Shown piece by piece: positions 33,801 to 42,639 of a DNA stretch of 64,000 nt (its first letter is position 1; every line of letters starts with the position of its first letter). The position numbers and the translations under genes are program-made. Origin of the DNA: Agriotes lineatus (lineage: Eukaryota; Arthropoda; Insecta; Coleoptera; Elateridae); assembly GCA_940337035.1 (NCBI GenBank), contig CALNHX010001052.1:62001-126000 (forward strand). Reading direction: 5' to 3'. The notes beneath the pieces were generated by a model that was not told the origin of the DNA, did no database searches, and saw only the letters and a program-made list of their open reading frames with translations.

Positions 33801-36800
33801 TGGCAAATATCAGCTTTTGCAAATCATTCCATCCCATAAGAATTGCATTGTCCTCGAAATCGAAAATCCAGGTCTCCACCGGGTATTGGTCGCCGCCGTC
33901 GAAGGTCCTGTCCTCATGGTGTTCTCCACGTCTCTGAAACTCATCGTGAAGACAGGCGCCGTTGAACAATTAATTGACTGAGCCGCTTCTGGAAAATCTT
34001 CAGCTTCGTGCAGATCCTCCTTAGCATCTTGATTTACTAAAGAATCCAAATCCACCAAGTGCGTACAAATTTGTTTGGCGATTTCTTCTTTATTGTCACC
34101 ATATTCAATTCCCAAGATATTGCCAATTGCAGTTACATACATACATACATAATCTGTAACCCCTTATACCGTTACAGTGTCGGGGTGCCGGACGCACCGA
34201 GCCGCTGAAGGTGTGTGCATTTTTAAATTCGGCGGAGGTACTTGAGGTAGTGGAGCTACTTGAGGTAGTGGAGCCAGTCTGGCTAGAACACTACGCCCGC
34301 TCTCCAGCTGGTCACCCATCCCAGTTCTGACCGAGCAGACTGGTGCTTAACTTTTGCAAGTGCCGTGAGAGATGCATCACCACTCAGCCGTACTGCCGGC
34401 TGCCAATTGCAGTTAAATTGCCTAAATTTAAAGTTGCTGCTGCCCATTGTGGCATTGAATGGTTCCGATTCAAGTTCGAAATTAAAGCCCGTAAAATTTC
34501 GAAGTTGTGCACGCCTTTGTCTAACATTACCATCTTCTTCATAAATAAATTTATAAAAAGCAGCAATAGATTTTACCGGTGCTTTGGTAATATTTTCCTT
34601 TAATCCAGGAACTTGAGCTAAACTTTCCATTTCGTTGTTCACTGCAATCGCGACACGTAAAATTTAAAAAGCACTCCGATTTAAGGGTGATTAATATACT
34701 GTTTTCTTTATCCCACTTCTGAAGCTATAGTGTTTATTAATATATATATTTACAGATTATTTACACGATTTATTACTAACTAACATAAGGACACAACAGA
34801 AAGTACATAACATAATAACACATAGTTCATAATAATAATACCGCAACTCAACTCGAACGCCGCCGCTGAGGGTTGCGCCGTTGGGGTGCGCACCCTGTAC
34901 TTTGGCATTGATGCGGTGACGTCACTTACTTTGCAAGTGTGTTGCCTATCTGGGAGGCGTACCCACCACATATTATCCATTCACAAAACTCATGAACTGT
35001 CAATGTCAAATTTTTTAAATATTTGCTGAGTGTACCTAAAAATTACAGATTTTTGGGAATGTACTTCGGAGCTAGTGATTTCTAGTAATATTTAAAGTTA
35101 AGGTTATGTTACATGTGTCAAAAGTCAACTATTTTCTTCTAGTTATTCCTTGTAATAAATCAACTATAGCGTTTTTCCTTTTCCAATAATAAAACCCTCT
35201 TTCGTTTCTGTTCCATAGCAATCGAAGTGTATGCACAAAAATTAAAGAATTTGGGAGGTTATTTTTTACAAGAAAGGGTGACATAAGCCAAGTTTTTAAA
35301 TTTCAAACATTTCAGTGCTGCCAAAATCAGTAAGCACAAGTTCCAAAACAGAATTTAAACAAGGTACCAAATTGACAGCGTTTTGACAGTTCACGAGTTT
35401 TGTGAATAGATAGTATTATCCATTTATCAGCAAATGTTATTCTTTATAAAAGTCCCTACATCATCTCAAACTCAAAATGCACTTTCCAAAATTTAAATAT
35501 CTCCTTTCTTATAAGGGGAAGTTTCGATAATATGAGAATGGCTCAATTTCTCAAATTACCTACATAAAAATATTATTTGAAAAAGTATTTAGAATTGAAA
35601 GGAGGTGTTAAATACGAAGTTGCAGTCATTTACTCTGGAAAAAACTACTGGTTTTCAAATTTTTCCTTACCACTCTGTGTATTATAGAAAATCAGATACT
35701 TCAACGTTAATTTATTATCGGATACGATAAGGATGTACTGTAGAACTTGAGTTTCGCTCACCTAGTAACCAGAGAGTTACGTTAATCGAAATTAGTACTA
35801 AAAATCCTAATTTTTTGGGTCCAAACTTAAAGAACATTGGTATCTTAAAAAAATAATTAAACGATCTGAACATCAACGACAACAAAATAATAATGAAGGA
35901 AACTTCAACAATTTCATTCTATATGCTCCTTTTCGTATTTGACATCTTTCAATTCTAAACAACTTTTCCAAATATCATCCTTTATCTAATAGACGTGTCT
36001 GTCTGGGACGTCGTTTTGTCTGTCCGGGACACTGTTTCAGCAGCCAAACAGTAAGAGATAGAGAAAAAAGTTATGAAAGTTATATGTTTGGAATGGTCAT
36101 GTCAGGTCAGGAACCGAATTTCAGTCACGTGACACTTCCGGTTTTCGAGAAATCACAAAAAAGACCGTTTTTCAAATAGAACGCGTATTAAATAAAAACT
36201 GTTTCAGCAGCCAAACTGAGCTGCAACCCTCTGCGCCTTAAAACGTCGATCGGTTAGGCAACCACTTTGACAGCTTCCAGAATGTTCCGATGCCCTCTGC
36301 GCCTTCAAACGTCGATCGGTTAGGCAACCACTTTGACACCTTCCAGGTCTGGGTACAGTTTTTATTTAATACGCGTTCTATTTGAAAAATGGTCTTTTTT
36401 GTTTTTTTAAATGAGACATTTGTCCCACTGGACTGCTAGTTTTTATGTATTATAAAGTACTCTTATTCCATATTCATATTTTCAAATCTCCCACTTATAC
36501 AAATGCTAATATTTAAATGTTGGAAAGTGCATTTTGAGCTTTGAAATAATGCAGGGACTTTTATCAAGAATAGAATTTTCTTATAAATGGATAATAAAAA
36601 AGTTTTCCATGTGTCCAAATTTATGCCCGTCACTGTATATAAAAATAATAGTTACTATAGTTAAAAACATAAAAATTGCACTTATAATTCAACTTGCGTT
36701 TAAAAAAAAATCAATTTACTTTAATCATCTTTATCTCCATTTTCATCATCTTTTCACTATACTTACCTATACTGCTAATTTGGGGTAAAAGTTTCTTTTC

Positions 36801-39800
36801 TTTATTTATGAAGTTCCAAATATGAAACATTTTTATAATTATAAACTACACTCAAAACACCTCGGACAGTGAAAATTTTCAACTTATTTATTCCACTGAT
36901 CATAAAAAATATTCTTTTTCACGTACTGTAGGGAAATCTACTGTATTTGCTGGCAGTAAATTTACAGTGGCTTCAAAAGCCACGGCCAGAATATCATCAG
37001 ACACATCAAATTCTTCTTCAAAGTTCATTGCTTATAACTTTTGAAAGTTGATTTCACATTTTTTTAGTTGGTTGTTTATTTACATAGCTACTATGGTAAA
37101 TAACTACCTAACACTCACCTATCATTTTAATTATAAATGATCAATCGTTCACACGATTTTTAATATTTTTAGGCATTTCCCTACAGTATGTGGAAAAATA
37201 GCATGTGCAATACATGAGAAGTGTTTTTGCATGCCCAGTGCCTTGCAGGGAAATACTACATTTTTCTCAACTTGCACAATATACCTACTACTCTAATTGG
37301 CATTTTGGCCAGGTATTGCAAAAAAATAGTAGTAATTCAGAATGGAAGTCAACAGTATTTGCTTTAATAAATATTATACACCAAGCGAATTAAAGATATA
37401 TTTATTCACGAAAAGATTTTGGGCTCACGAGCACGCAGTACGAATTGCACTGATTAAAACGACGTACTTTTTATAATACAATGTTAACATTTATTGCACA
37501 AAATTCAATTTTAAATCAGCATTAATTAATTCATTTGTCAACCTCTATTATTTTATAAACAAAATCTAGTTGCTTTCAAATAAATTGCGGATATTAACAA
37601 GGTTCAAAACATTAACTTTTAACAATAATTCTACTTAAAATTATGATTTTGTACACTAATACTATATCTAAAATAATTATTTACATTTATATTAATTTAG
37701 CGTGTCTATTTTCACTGCACGTCTTTTTAATTAGCGTTTTAAAAGTTCACATGTCACTGCACTGACTAAAGTATTTAATTCGCGCATATCCTGCACTGGG
37801 TTTCATTTGAATTTTCTGTTTGATTTTCGTTCACAATTTTAAATTCATATGTGTTCGCATTTCTGCAATTCCTATAATCCTTGCCTTTTGATTCTTACGG
37901 TTTCTTTCAAATGCCTTCTTTCAAATATGCCTATTGCATGTTCTTAAGCTTATTTATGCTTCAATCACCTTTCTTATAAAACCCTGACTGGATTTCACCA
38001 TTAAAATATGCCGAAGTTCTACGCTACATTCCCTTGTGTTCGCCATCCATCTTGTAATTATTAAATTTTCTTCCGGCTTGGCCTATACATTTAGCACAAA
38101 CCTAATTAACTAACCGAACTTACATCCAATTTGGCTCCCTATACGAAATGAGCTTTGCTTACTGCGTTTATTAATTATTATTCTGCAATTACTGGCATCT
38201 CATTACAACTGTATTCATTTCTTGGCAAATTGAAATTTTAGCTTTGCAGTTATATAAGATATCTCACTCTGAGCTTTCATGAAATGTTCATTAATTTGGC
38301 AATGCTAACAGAGTTGATCTATAGGGCTTAAAACCATAGCAGTATAAATGTTTTTATTCAATTTTGACGAAATTTTGGATTAATATTAATAGCCTAGGTA
38401 TATTAAAAAAAAAACCTTTCTTAAAATCATACTAATAACATTTTGTTAACCGCTGGCCTGGTCTTTCCTCTCACGCTTTCTCAATTGCAACTATCTGTCA
38501 GCCACATCTGCTTCGCCCCTTTAGCTCACTATCTTGTACACGTAACTTACTGTAACGGAAAAATCTAGACATATGTACATTTCTATTGTAGATACGAGAT
38601 TTTTACTCAAGAAGACCAAACGCCATAAAACCGAGGTAAGTTTATTCTTAAATGGTACACCCCCGTAAAAATACTCACCCTCACTTTATATTGTATACAA
38701 TGTACATACAAGGTTAAGCAAAAATACGAGAATATTTCAAATAAAAGTTACTGTATCGTAATATTTTACTGAAAACGGTACATTTTAAAAAAATAGCCTA
38801 GTTACTTTTTTCTAATGGCACTTTATTATATTTTTTAAAAGCTTTCTTAAAGCATTTCACTTTTACTATCTCCGTAGAACATTTGGAACAAAGTAACTTT
38901 TATTTAATATTTTTCCTAAAGTCTTTGATAACAAAGATATAGACATTTTTCCATATTATTGCCTAACCCTGTATATTATGTATTATGTTAATATATTGAT
39001 ATTGGAATTTTGGTTTCTTACAACGGTTTTTGCAAATCATTTGTAAATAGACCAGTTTTGGTCTTTTGGTTGCAATTGTAACACGAATTAGTCGGCACTT
39101 ATGGGGTAGTTATTGTTATAAGATGTAATATAGGACTTTGGTTCTTTATTAGTAGCTTCAGCGTACTTATGCGAACGTTTTGTCCGTCCGTCCGTCTGTC
39201 TGTCTGGATCGCCTGTAACTTTCGAACGGCTACAGATATCGAAATTTTGAAAGGGGGCAAAGTTGTTGCTAAGGCCCCGAGCACCTTCATGCGCTATTTG
39301 GTTTTGGCGAAAGGTGCCGATTTTCCACTTTGCAAAATTTCCAAGCATTGTAGCCAAGTGGCGGCTTGTCCACTTGGCGCCATCTACAGAAGTTCGGTGG
39401 TCACGTTTTGAACTACACATTCTGAAGCTACTCTTTAGATCTGTAGTTGAGCAGTTTATTTGGTCATGTAGTTGAAAACATAAACAATGTAAAACTATTA
39501 ACCTAAAAATATGACTTATGACAATTAGAAAAGTCATAACAAGTAATAAAAGAAAACTATTATCATTTGTTTAATAACCATTGGTTTTGGCGGGTCGTTT
39601 GAAAATAAACAGAACAAATGGGTTGTAGAAAAATATAATTTGAATTGACACAAGTCCTATTTGAGATCGAATTTAATAGTCAATTTTAGAAGTTAATGTA
39701 CTGGTATGTACCTATTAATATTGCCATACACCCGTATGCATAGTCGTTCGCCAGCGGCGCAGTTTCGTTATGAATAGTATGTTGGTGGCACTGTACGTCT

Positions 39801-41092
39801 ATGTCAAATTCGAGGTTAGCAGATTAGGTTTTGTGTCAGTTTCGTCAAAACTGACGAAAAACCTAACCTGATAACCTCGAATTTGACATAGACGTACAGT
39901 GCCACCAACATACTATTCCTAACGAAATTCCAGCGAGTCGCCGGTGAGCCGCTGGCGAACAACTATGCATACGGGTGCAAGTGTGTGCATGGATTACTAC
40001 TACAAGGATGTGCTGCCAACCACAATAATAATAGCTGTAGCAGAGATCTGGTAAATAGAAGAGTATAGAAGATAAAGAGCTCGAAGATAGAAGCTTACAA
40101 AGTGAGTCTATTAACCGACAACTTAAAAATAAGACACATAAAAAGAAAGTAGTAACATAAAATAGATTTGCTACTTACAGAGTTACTAAAATTGAATTCA
40201 ATTGGATTACAAATTAGATAAACATAAAATTGTAAACAAACAGTAAGATTAATCTAAAATTGATTTAACTGATGTTAAGTATTATCAAATATTATTATTA
40301 AAGGTGTTAAACGTAAGATAAAGGCAGTTATGAATTACTTAATAAATACAATTGTCCTATATGTGGTATTATAGTTATTCATTGTTATGTCTTAATCTGA
40401 TTTTAATAGTAACCCTGAGATAGAGTCGAATAACTAAGGTTATTACAATTACATGCAAAAGACTGTAGACAAAAGGTAAGATTTTAAATCAAAAATTTAA
40501 ATAAAACCCTGAGAAAAAGATTTAAATTAAATCAAATCAAATAAAAGCTATTAGACCACAGCAATATATTGTATACGGGGTGCCATAATATTTTGAAAAT
40601 CTTAATGTAATTTATTTTTCTAGTCCCTGGAAAGTTTAAAGATTGATAGGGCTGGAGTAAGAAATCGTAGTTACAAAATTTCTGTATACAAAATCAGAAC
40701 TCCAACCAAAAACTCAAAAAAGTATATGTCGCTGCAGAATATGCAACACCTATTAAAACGTTGCAAGAGGTAACGAAGACAAGTTCTCCTTATGCAGGTA
40801 AGCGGTGCTTAACATAATTTGCTTGCAATAATTTTTTATTTTTAGATCTTTATAGAAGGCATCTTAGGTACCTAGTGTTAAATTTTTATCATACCCTCCA
40901 AAACCTGTTAAAAGATGAGCCAGAATGCCGTGAAGTCTGTGAAGTTATTTATTATGATGGTCAGCTGTACTAATTTGTCATTTCCTAGTTTCTAACAGCC
41001 TCTATGTTGCAGATAAGAATAAACGAGGACAATTTTATGATGTTGGTAAAATTATTTTAGCCAGAATAGAGGAGTTAAATCAGAGAAGTTAA
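27070..41092 (+). CDS. Sting: STING, cyclic-dinucleotide receptor (7 exons)
   Basis: Spliced model: 27070-27130, 27180-27221, 27276-27547, 27613-27885, 40624-40797, 40846-40959, 41013-41092, all with GT-AG borders and matching phases, giving about 338 residues (the family is usually 340-380). The protein is an ER-membrane innate sensor that binds 2'3'-cGAMP and related dinucleotides and signals to NF-kB in insects. Exons 1-3 give four hydrophobic helices. Exon 4 carries 'DYGSGMAHSYFYGYLKIVLP' (equivalents of human S162, Y163, Y167) and 'LFILIPSSLYCP'. Exon 5 carries 'DRAGVRNRSY' (R232, R238, Y240) and 'AAEYATPIKTL' (E260, T263, P264, T267). The end is 'ARIEELNQRS'; there is no vertebrate-like TBK1-binding tail. 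Exon 5 requires one extra base near 40692. Exon 2 (42 nt) is phase-neutral and least certain. Identity is very secure. Confidence 0.93.
28112..28340 (-). pseudogene. Transposase C-terminal-like remnant
   Basis: Reads 'DENVLAMWNEVVNQCTAQNW', 'NCINNTEDLVKHW', a stop, then 'IYFNTEDIVSLIVTLGGD' and an acidic Ser-rich end before a 'gtaagt'-like donor. This pattern (a short helical Trp/Cys-rich block, then an acidic tail) occurs at the ends of Tc1/pogo-type transposases. The exact family is uncertain. Confidence 0.45.
28364..28825. mobile_element. Long foldback element
   Basis: Arms of about 200 bp: 'tatacttgacgcagcga', 'gcaacccaaataacatattt', 'gatcagtatttgaataataa' on the left are mirrored up to 'ctgcgccaagtata'. 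A small asymmetric centre lies around 28590. No coding content. Confidence 0.85.
29108..29372. mobile_element. MITE nested in the hAT element
   Basis: Inverted arms of about 85 bp beginning 'aataccgatggggccacaat', with the complement ending at about 29372. No coding content. Confidence 0.82.
29432..29518 (+). pseudogene. hAT transposase N-terminal vestige
   Basis: 28 codons, 'MDKKISGVWKYLKIIKN', resembling the beginning of a hAT BED-finger protein ('S.VWKYF'). It lies inside a hAT-bounded element. The zinc ligands and everything after them are gone. Confidence 0.55.
29848..30147. other. AT-rich spacer
   Basis: Nothing recognised. Confidence 0.4.
30148..30250 (-). mobile_element. LINE 3' end, - strand
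   Basis: A (taa)n tract followed by 'tcgtctttattgc' (complement 'gcaataaagacga') is the same tail layout as the LINE ends at 48895 and 53288. The body further right is too degraded to read. Confidence 0.5.
30251..31744. other. Unassigned intron sequence
   Basis: AT-rich to about 31100. 31110-31380 is more GC-balanced, without a usable reading frame. No Gypsy integrase or right-hand LTR could be recognised here. Confidence 0.4.
31745..32917 (-). pseudogene. Gypsy reverse transcriptase and RNase H, broken
   Basis: RT motifs: 'SSPIVLVRKKNGQFRM', 'VDYRELNKITV', 'PIPRIDD', 'FTRLDLKYAFHHI' (first Asp), then after a frame change 'FGLSSGFSFFTRFINAAFR' and 'ILIYLDDLLIA' (catalytic DD). A degraded linker (32110-32389) separates this from RNase H: 'LHCDASSHGFGSVL', 'FKLEALVVVYSIERFRIYL' and 'IVTDCNSLKL' hold the catalytic Asp, Glu, Asp. 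The frame stops after 'PLEYKFN', where an integrase would normally follow. Frame breaks occur near 32580 and 32110-32389. Confidence 0.85.
32883..33446 (-). pseudogene. Gypsy nucleocapsid and aspartic protease
   Basis: Two CCHC zinc knuckles ('CFNCNETGHFSSSC' and 'CYICGQMGHVKNRC') are followed by a retropepsin with the active site 'AVLDSGSPISLL' (LDSG in place of the more common DTG). The nucleocapsid packages element RNA, and the protease cuts the Gag-Pol chain. The frame overlaps the RT frame by about 35 bases, so a frameshift would be needed to pass into RT; I cannot tell whether that shift is natural or damage. Confidence 0.82.
33447..34642 (-). pseudogene. Gypsy gag, interrupted
   Basis: Starts near 34642 ('MNNEMESLAQVPGLKEN'). 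'ALISNLNRNHSMPQW' and 'NLGNLTAIG' run into the SINE, then 'ILGIEYGDNKEEIAKQICTH' resumes, so the SINE landed in a coding frame. Further on, 'RRGEHHEDRTFDGGDQYP', 'WIFDFEDNAILMGWNDLQK' and 'LTGLAKLFIQGE' resemble the capsid region of insect Gypsy elements. Several frame changes make it non-functional. Confidence 0.7.
34136..34400 (-). mobile_element. 5S-rRNA-derived SINE (SINE3-like)
   Basis: Flanked by a 15-bp target duplication 'tgccaattgcagtta' (34121-34135 and 34401-34415). On the - strand the head resembles 5S rRNA, including 'gttaagca' and 'gggatgggtgacc', the internal Pol III promoter zone. A body follows with a repeated 'ctacctcaagta' word and a (tatg)n tail at 34136-34151. It sits inside the gag frame of the Gypsy copy. 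Confidence 0.85.
34690..34979 (-). repeat. Probable Gypsy 5' LTR / leader
   Basis: On the - strand a stretch starting 'tgtggtgggtacgcctccc' and containing 'aataaatcgtg' lies just before 'ttcagaagtgggataa', a plausible primer-binding area, and then gag. No second LTR was found in the window to prove the borders. Confidence 0.45.
35400..36640. mobile_element. Inverted-repeat element with inner foldback
   Basis: Outer arms: 'attatccatttatcag..aaaatgcactttccaaaattt' (35413-35500) are mirrored at 36513-36600. The right end reads 'gtgtccaaatttatgcccgtcactgta', a Tc1/mariner-like terminus. Inside is a second inverted pair, 'aaatagaacgcgtattaaat' (36174) and its complement (36366). The pair encloses two tandem copies of a roughly 60-bp unit ('cgtcgatcggttaggcaacc' at about 36246 and 36309). 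Confidence 0.7.
36900..37028 (-). pseudogene. 42-codon frame, recombinase-like start?
   Basis: 'MNFEEEFDVSDDILAVAFEA' then 'TVNLLPANT'. The acidic head followed by 'NLLP' recalls the N-terminus of Crypton-like recombinases such as the one at 19020 ('ENLLPEES'). It stops after 42 residues. Weak evidence. Confidence 0.3.
37030..39728. other. AT-rich intron sequence
   Basis: No coding sequence supported. 39178-39212 holds a (tccg)n(tctg)n microsatellite, followed to about 39420 by an unknown repeat ('gtaactttcgaacggct'). Confidence 0.45.
39729..39977. mobile_element. Foldback element, copy 2
   Basis: Inner arms and centre match copy 1 at 1760 ('atgttggtggcactgtacgt', 'gtcaaattcgaggttagcag'). 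The outer arms ('cccgtatgcatag', 'gttcgccagcgg') differ from copy 1 but are mirrored here. The right arm has about 20 extra bases. Confidence 0.85.
40624..41092 (+). other. Sting: STING exons 5-7: ligand-binding domain
   Basis: Exon 5 (40624-40797) opens after 'ttttctag' with 'SLESLKIDRAGVRNRSY' and 'SVYKI', then needs +1 base near 40692 to read 'KKVYVAAEYATPIKTLQEV'. Exon 6 (40846-40959) gives 'LVLNFYHTLQNLLKDEPE' and 'CREVCEVIYYD'. Exon 7 (41013-41092) gives 'GQFYDVGKIILARIEEL' and TAA. Introns 5 and 6 are 48 and 53 bp. Confidence 0.92.
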
Positions 41093-41218
41093 TAAGTCAC
41101 ACAGTTAATATGGTTTATCTTTTATTAATTATTGCATATCCATTTATTTGTTTTGCTAATTACTACTTTCTTTTTTCTGTAATATAATAAGATAATTTAT
41201 ATTGTATTTGATTTGAAA

Positions 41219-41529
41219 TTATATTTATTTAGCGTATGGCTTGTTTGGCCGGGAGTCCCGGGTCTGCAACCCGAGATGTTCGGCCGCCGACTATATGATA
41301 TATATGTATATCATGTGTATATTGTATGTAGCATGTGTTGTGTGTGGTCAGGTTACTCTTTCCCATAGTCTTCCGGGAAGAGCGCCGTTAATTCTATCCC
41401 AACGGCGAATGGTGTCCGAGCCGATACCGATCCAATGGACTGCGGAAAATTTCCGCCTATCCATGGATTCGAACCGAGGACTTGCTTAGTGCAAGCCTGA
41501 TGCTCTACCACTGCGCCACGCGGTTGTCT
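41219..41529 (-). mobile_element. tRNA-derived SINE just downstream of STING
   Basis: 12-bp target duplication 'tttgatttgaaa' (41207-41218 and 41530-41541). On the - strand the head has an A box 'tggcgcagtggtagagc' and a B box 'ggttcgaatcc', with an anticodon-arm-like stem between them. The body includes a GC-rich palindromic part ('ggcggccgaacatctcgggt') and ends in an A/T-rich tail. It starts 127 bp after the STING stop codon. Confidence 0.88.
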
Positions 41530-41686
41530 TTTGATTTGAAAAACATTATTAAATTAGCACAATTATTCTTTCTTAAAAAAGCACATACATTAAAAGGACA
41601 ACCATGGTGACTCTTGACAAATATATGTGGCGAACTTTTCATTTTTAACAATGTATAAACAAAGCAAAAGAATTAAAAAACTGTTA

Positions 41687-42502
41687 TACAGAGGGATACA
41701 TGAAAAACGGCCAGTGCTGTGGGATCGTTACTTGTCATCTAATTTTCAAAATTGAAACATCAAATTAAATGGTTCAAAGCACGCCATAACCTGACAGTAA
41801 ACAATATTTTATAGTCCGTAATGCCTCTGAGGAACAATAGTCAACTTTGTTTTCAAATGGCAACCTTAATTTTCTATTCTTTTGTTGGAATCCACTGATT
41901 TTTCCGAATACAATGTGAGAAAATCATATTTTCCTTAATTATAGCGCAGGAAAAAAGTTACATTTTTACACATCGTGGTGGCTTCAAATCACCCATGCAA
42001 TGCAGTCAAGTAAGCTGAGTACAGGGTGATGTTTAAAAAAAAACTAATGTTTTTTTTCTGTTGTCCATTTTGATTCCATTCGTAATTTCCGCAAAATCAG
42101 GCGTTTACCTACATCACAATATTTGCACTCAAATGCGTATTATGCGACAAGATGTCATCTTGTTGGAAATAACCGCAGTTGAAGTTTTACGGGTGTGACG
42201 TTCATTTTTGAACATCACCCTGTACTCAGCCTACTTGATTGTATGTCACGTGTGATTTGATGCCAACGCAATATGTACAAATTTTACACTTTTTTTTCTT
42301 TGCTATTAATGAAGCAAAATATATTCTTACATCATTGTATTCAGAAAAACCATAGTCTGAAAAAGATAAAAAAATTATAGTTGCAATTTGAAAAAAAAAG
42401 TTGGGGGCTTTGGACCATTTTAGTGTTTCAATTTTTCAATTTTAAAAATTAAATGGCGATCCTACAGCTATGGCCGTTTTTCATGCATCTCTGTACCTAC
42501 AC
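41687..42502. mobile_element. Large foldback, about 400-bp arms
   Basis: Imperfect arms: outer 'catgaaaaacggcc' and 'taattttcaaaattgaaac', inner 'ggcttcaaatcac' and 'gctgagtacagggtgatgtt', all mirrored on the right ('aacatcaccctgtactcagc' at 42213). The centre is near 42110. The divergence between arms shows an old insertion. Confidence 0.75.
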
Positions 42503-42639
42503 AAGAAAAAATATTAAAACACAACTCAATAAATTCATAATATAGAGATGTTCAGTGGAGCACACTGTATGCAACTATCATTTCCATAATATGAAATTTT
42601 ATATTAAAAAGTAATTTCAATTTTTAGACAATACTTTAA

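Larger units (their letters stand above)
31745..34979 (-). mobile_element. Degraded Gypsy (Ty3) LTR retrotransposon
   Basis: Reading on the - strand: a probable 5' LTR/leader (34979 to about 34690), gag, zinc knuckles, protease, reverse transcriptase and RNase H in Ty3/Gypsy order. Integrase and the 3' LTR are not recognisable, so the copy is truncated at its 3' side. Gag is interrupted by a SINE (34136-34400). There are several frameshifts. It is antisense to STING and lies within its intron. Confidence 0.85.
27886..40623 (+). other. Sting: 12.7-kb transposon-filled STING intron 4
   Basis: Runs from the donor 'gtaagt' (27886) to the acceptor 'tttttctag' (40623), whereas the other five introns are only 48-65 bp. 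It contains a transposase tail, a foldback (28364), a gutted hAT (28967), a LINE end (30148), an antisense Gypsy element (31745-34979) with a 5S-SINE, inverted-repeat elements (35400-36640) and a foldback (39729). The total size is thus almost entirely explained by insertions. Confidence 0.88.

Noticed and set aside
34283..34642. 119-residue frame read as one protein
   Set aside because: It runs through the 5S-derived SINE; only the first half is gag-derived.
39169..39537. Overlapping frames on both strands near the (tccg)n repeat
   Set aside because: Frames through a microsatellite and an unknown repeat; no motif.
41241..41489. 82-residue frame
   Set aside because: It is the complement of the tRNA-derived SINE.
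41460..41525. A functional tRNA gene
   Set aside because: The A and B boxes are good, but U33 is absent, stems are poor, and the target duplication encloses a 311-bp SINE rather than a tRNA.
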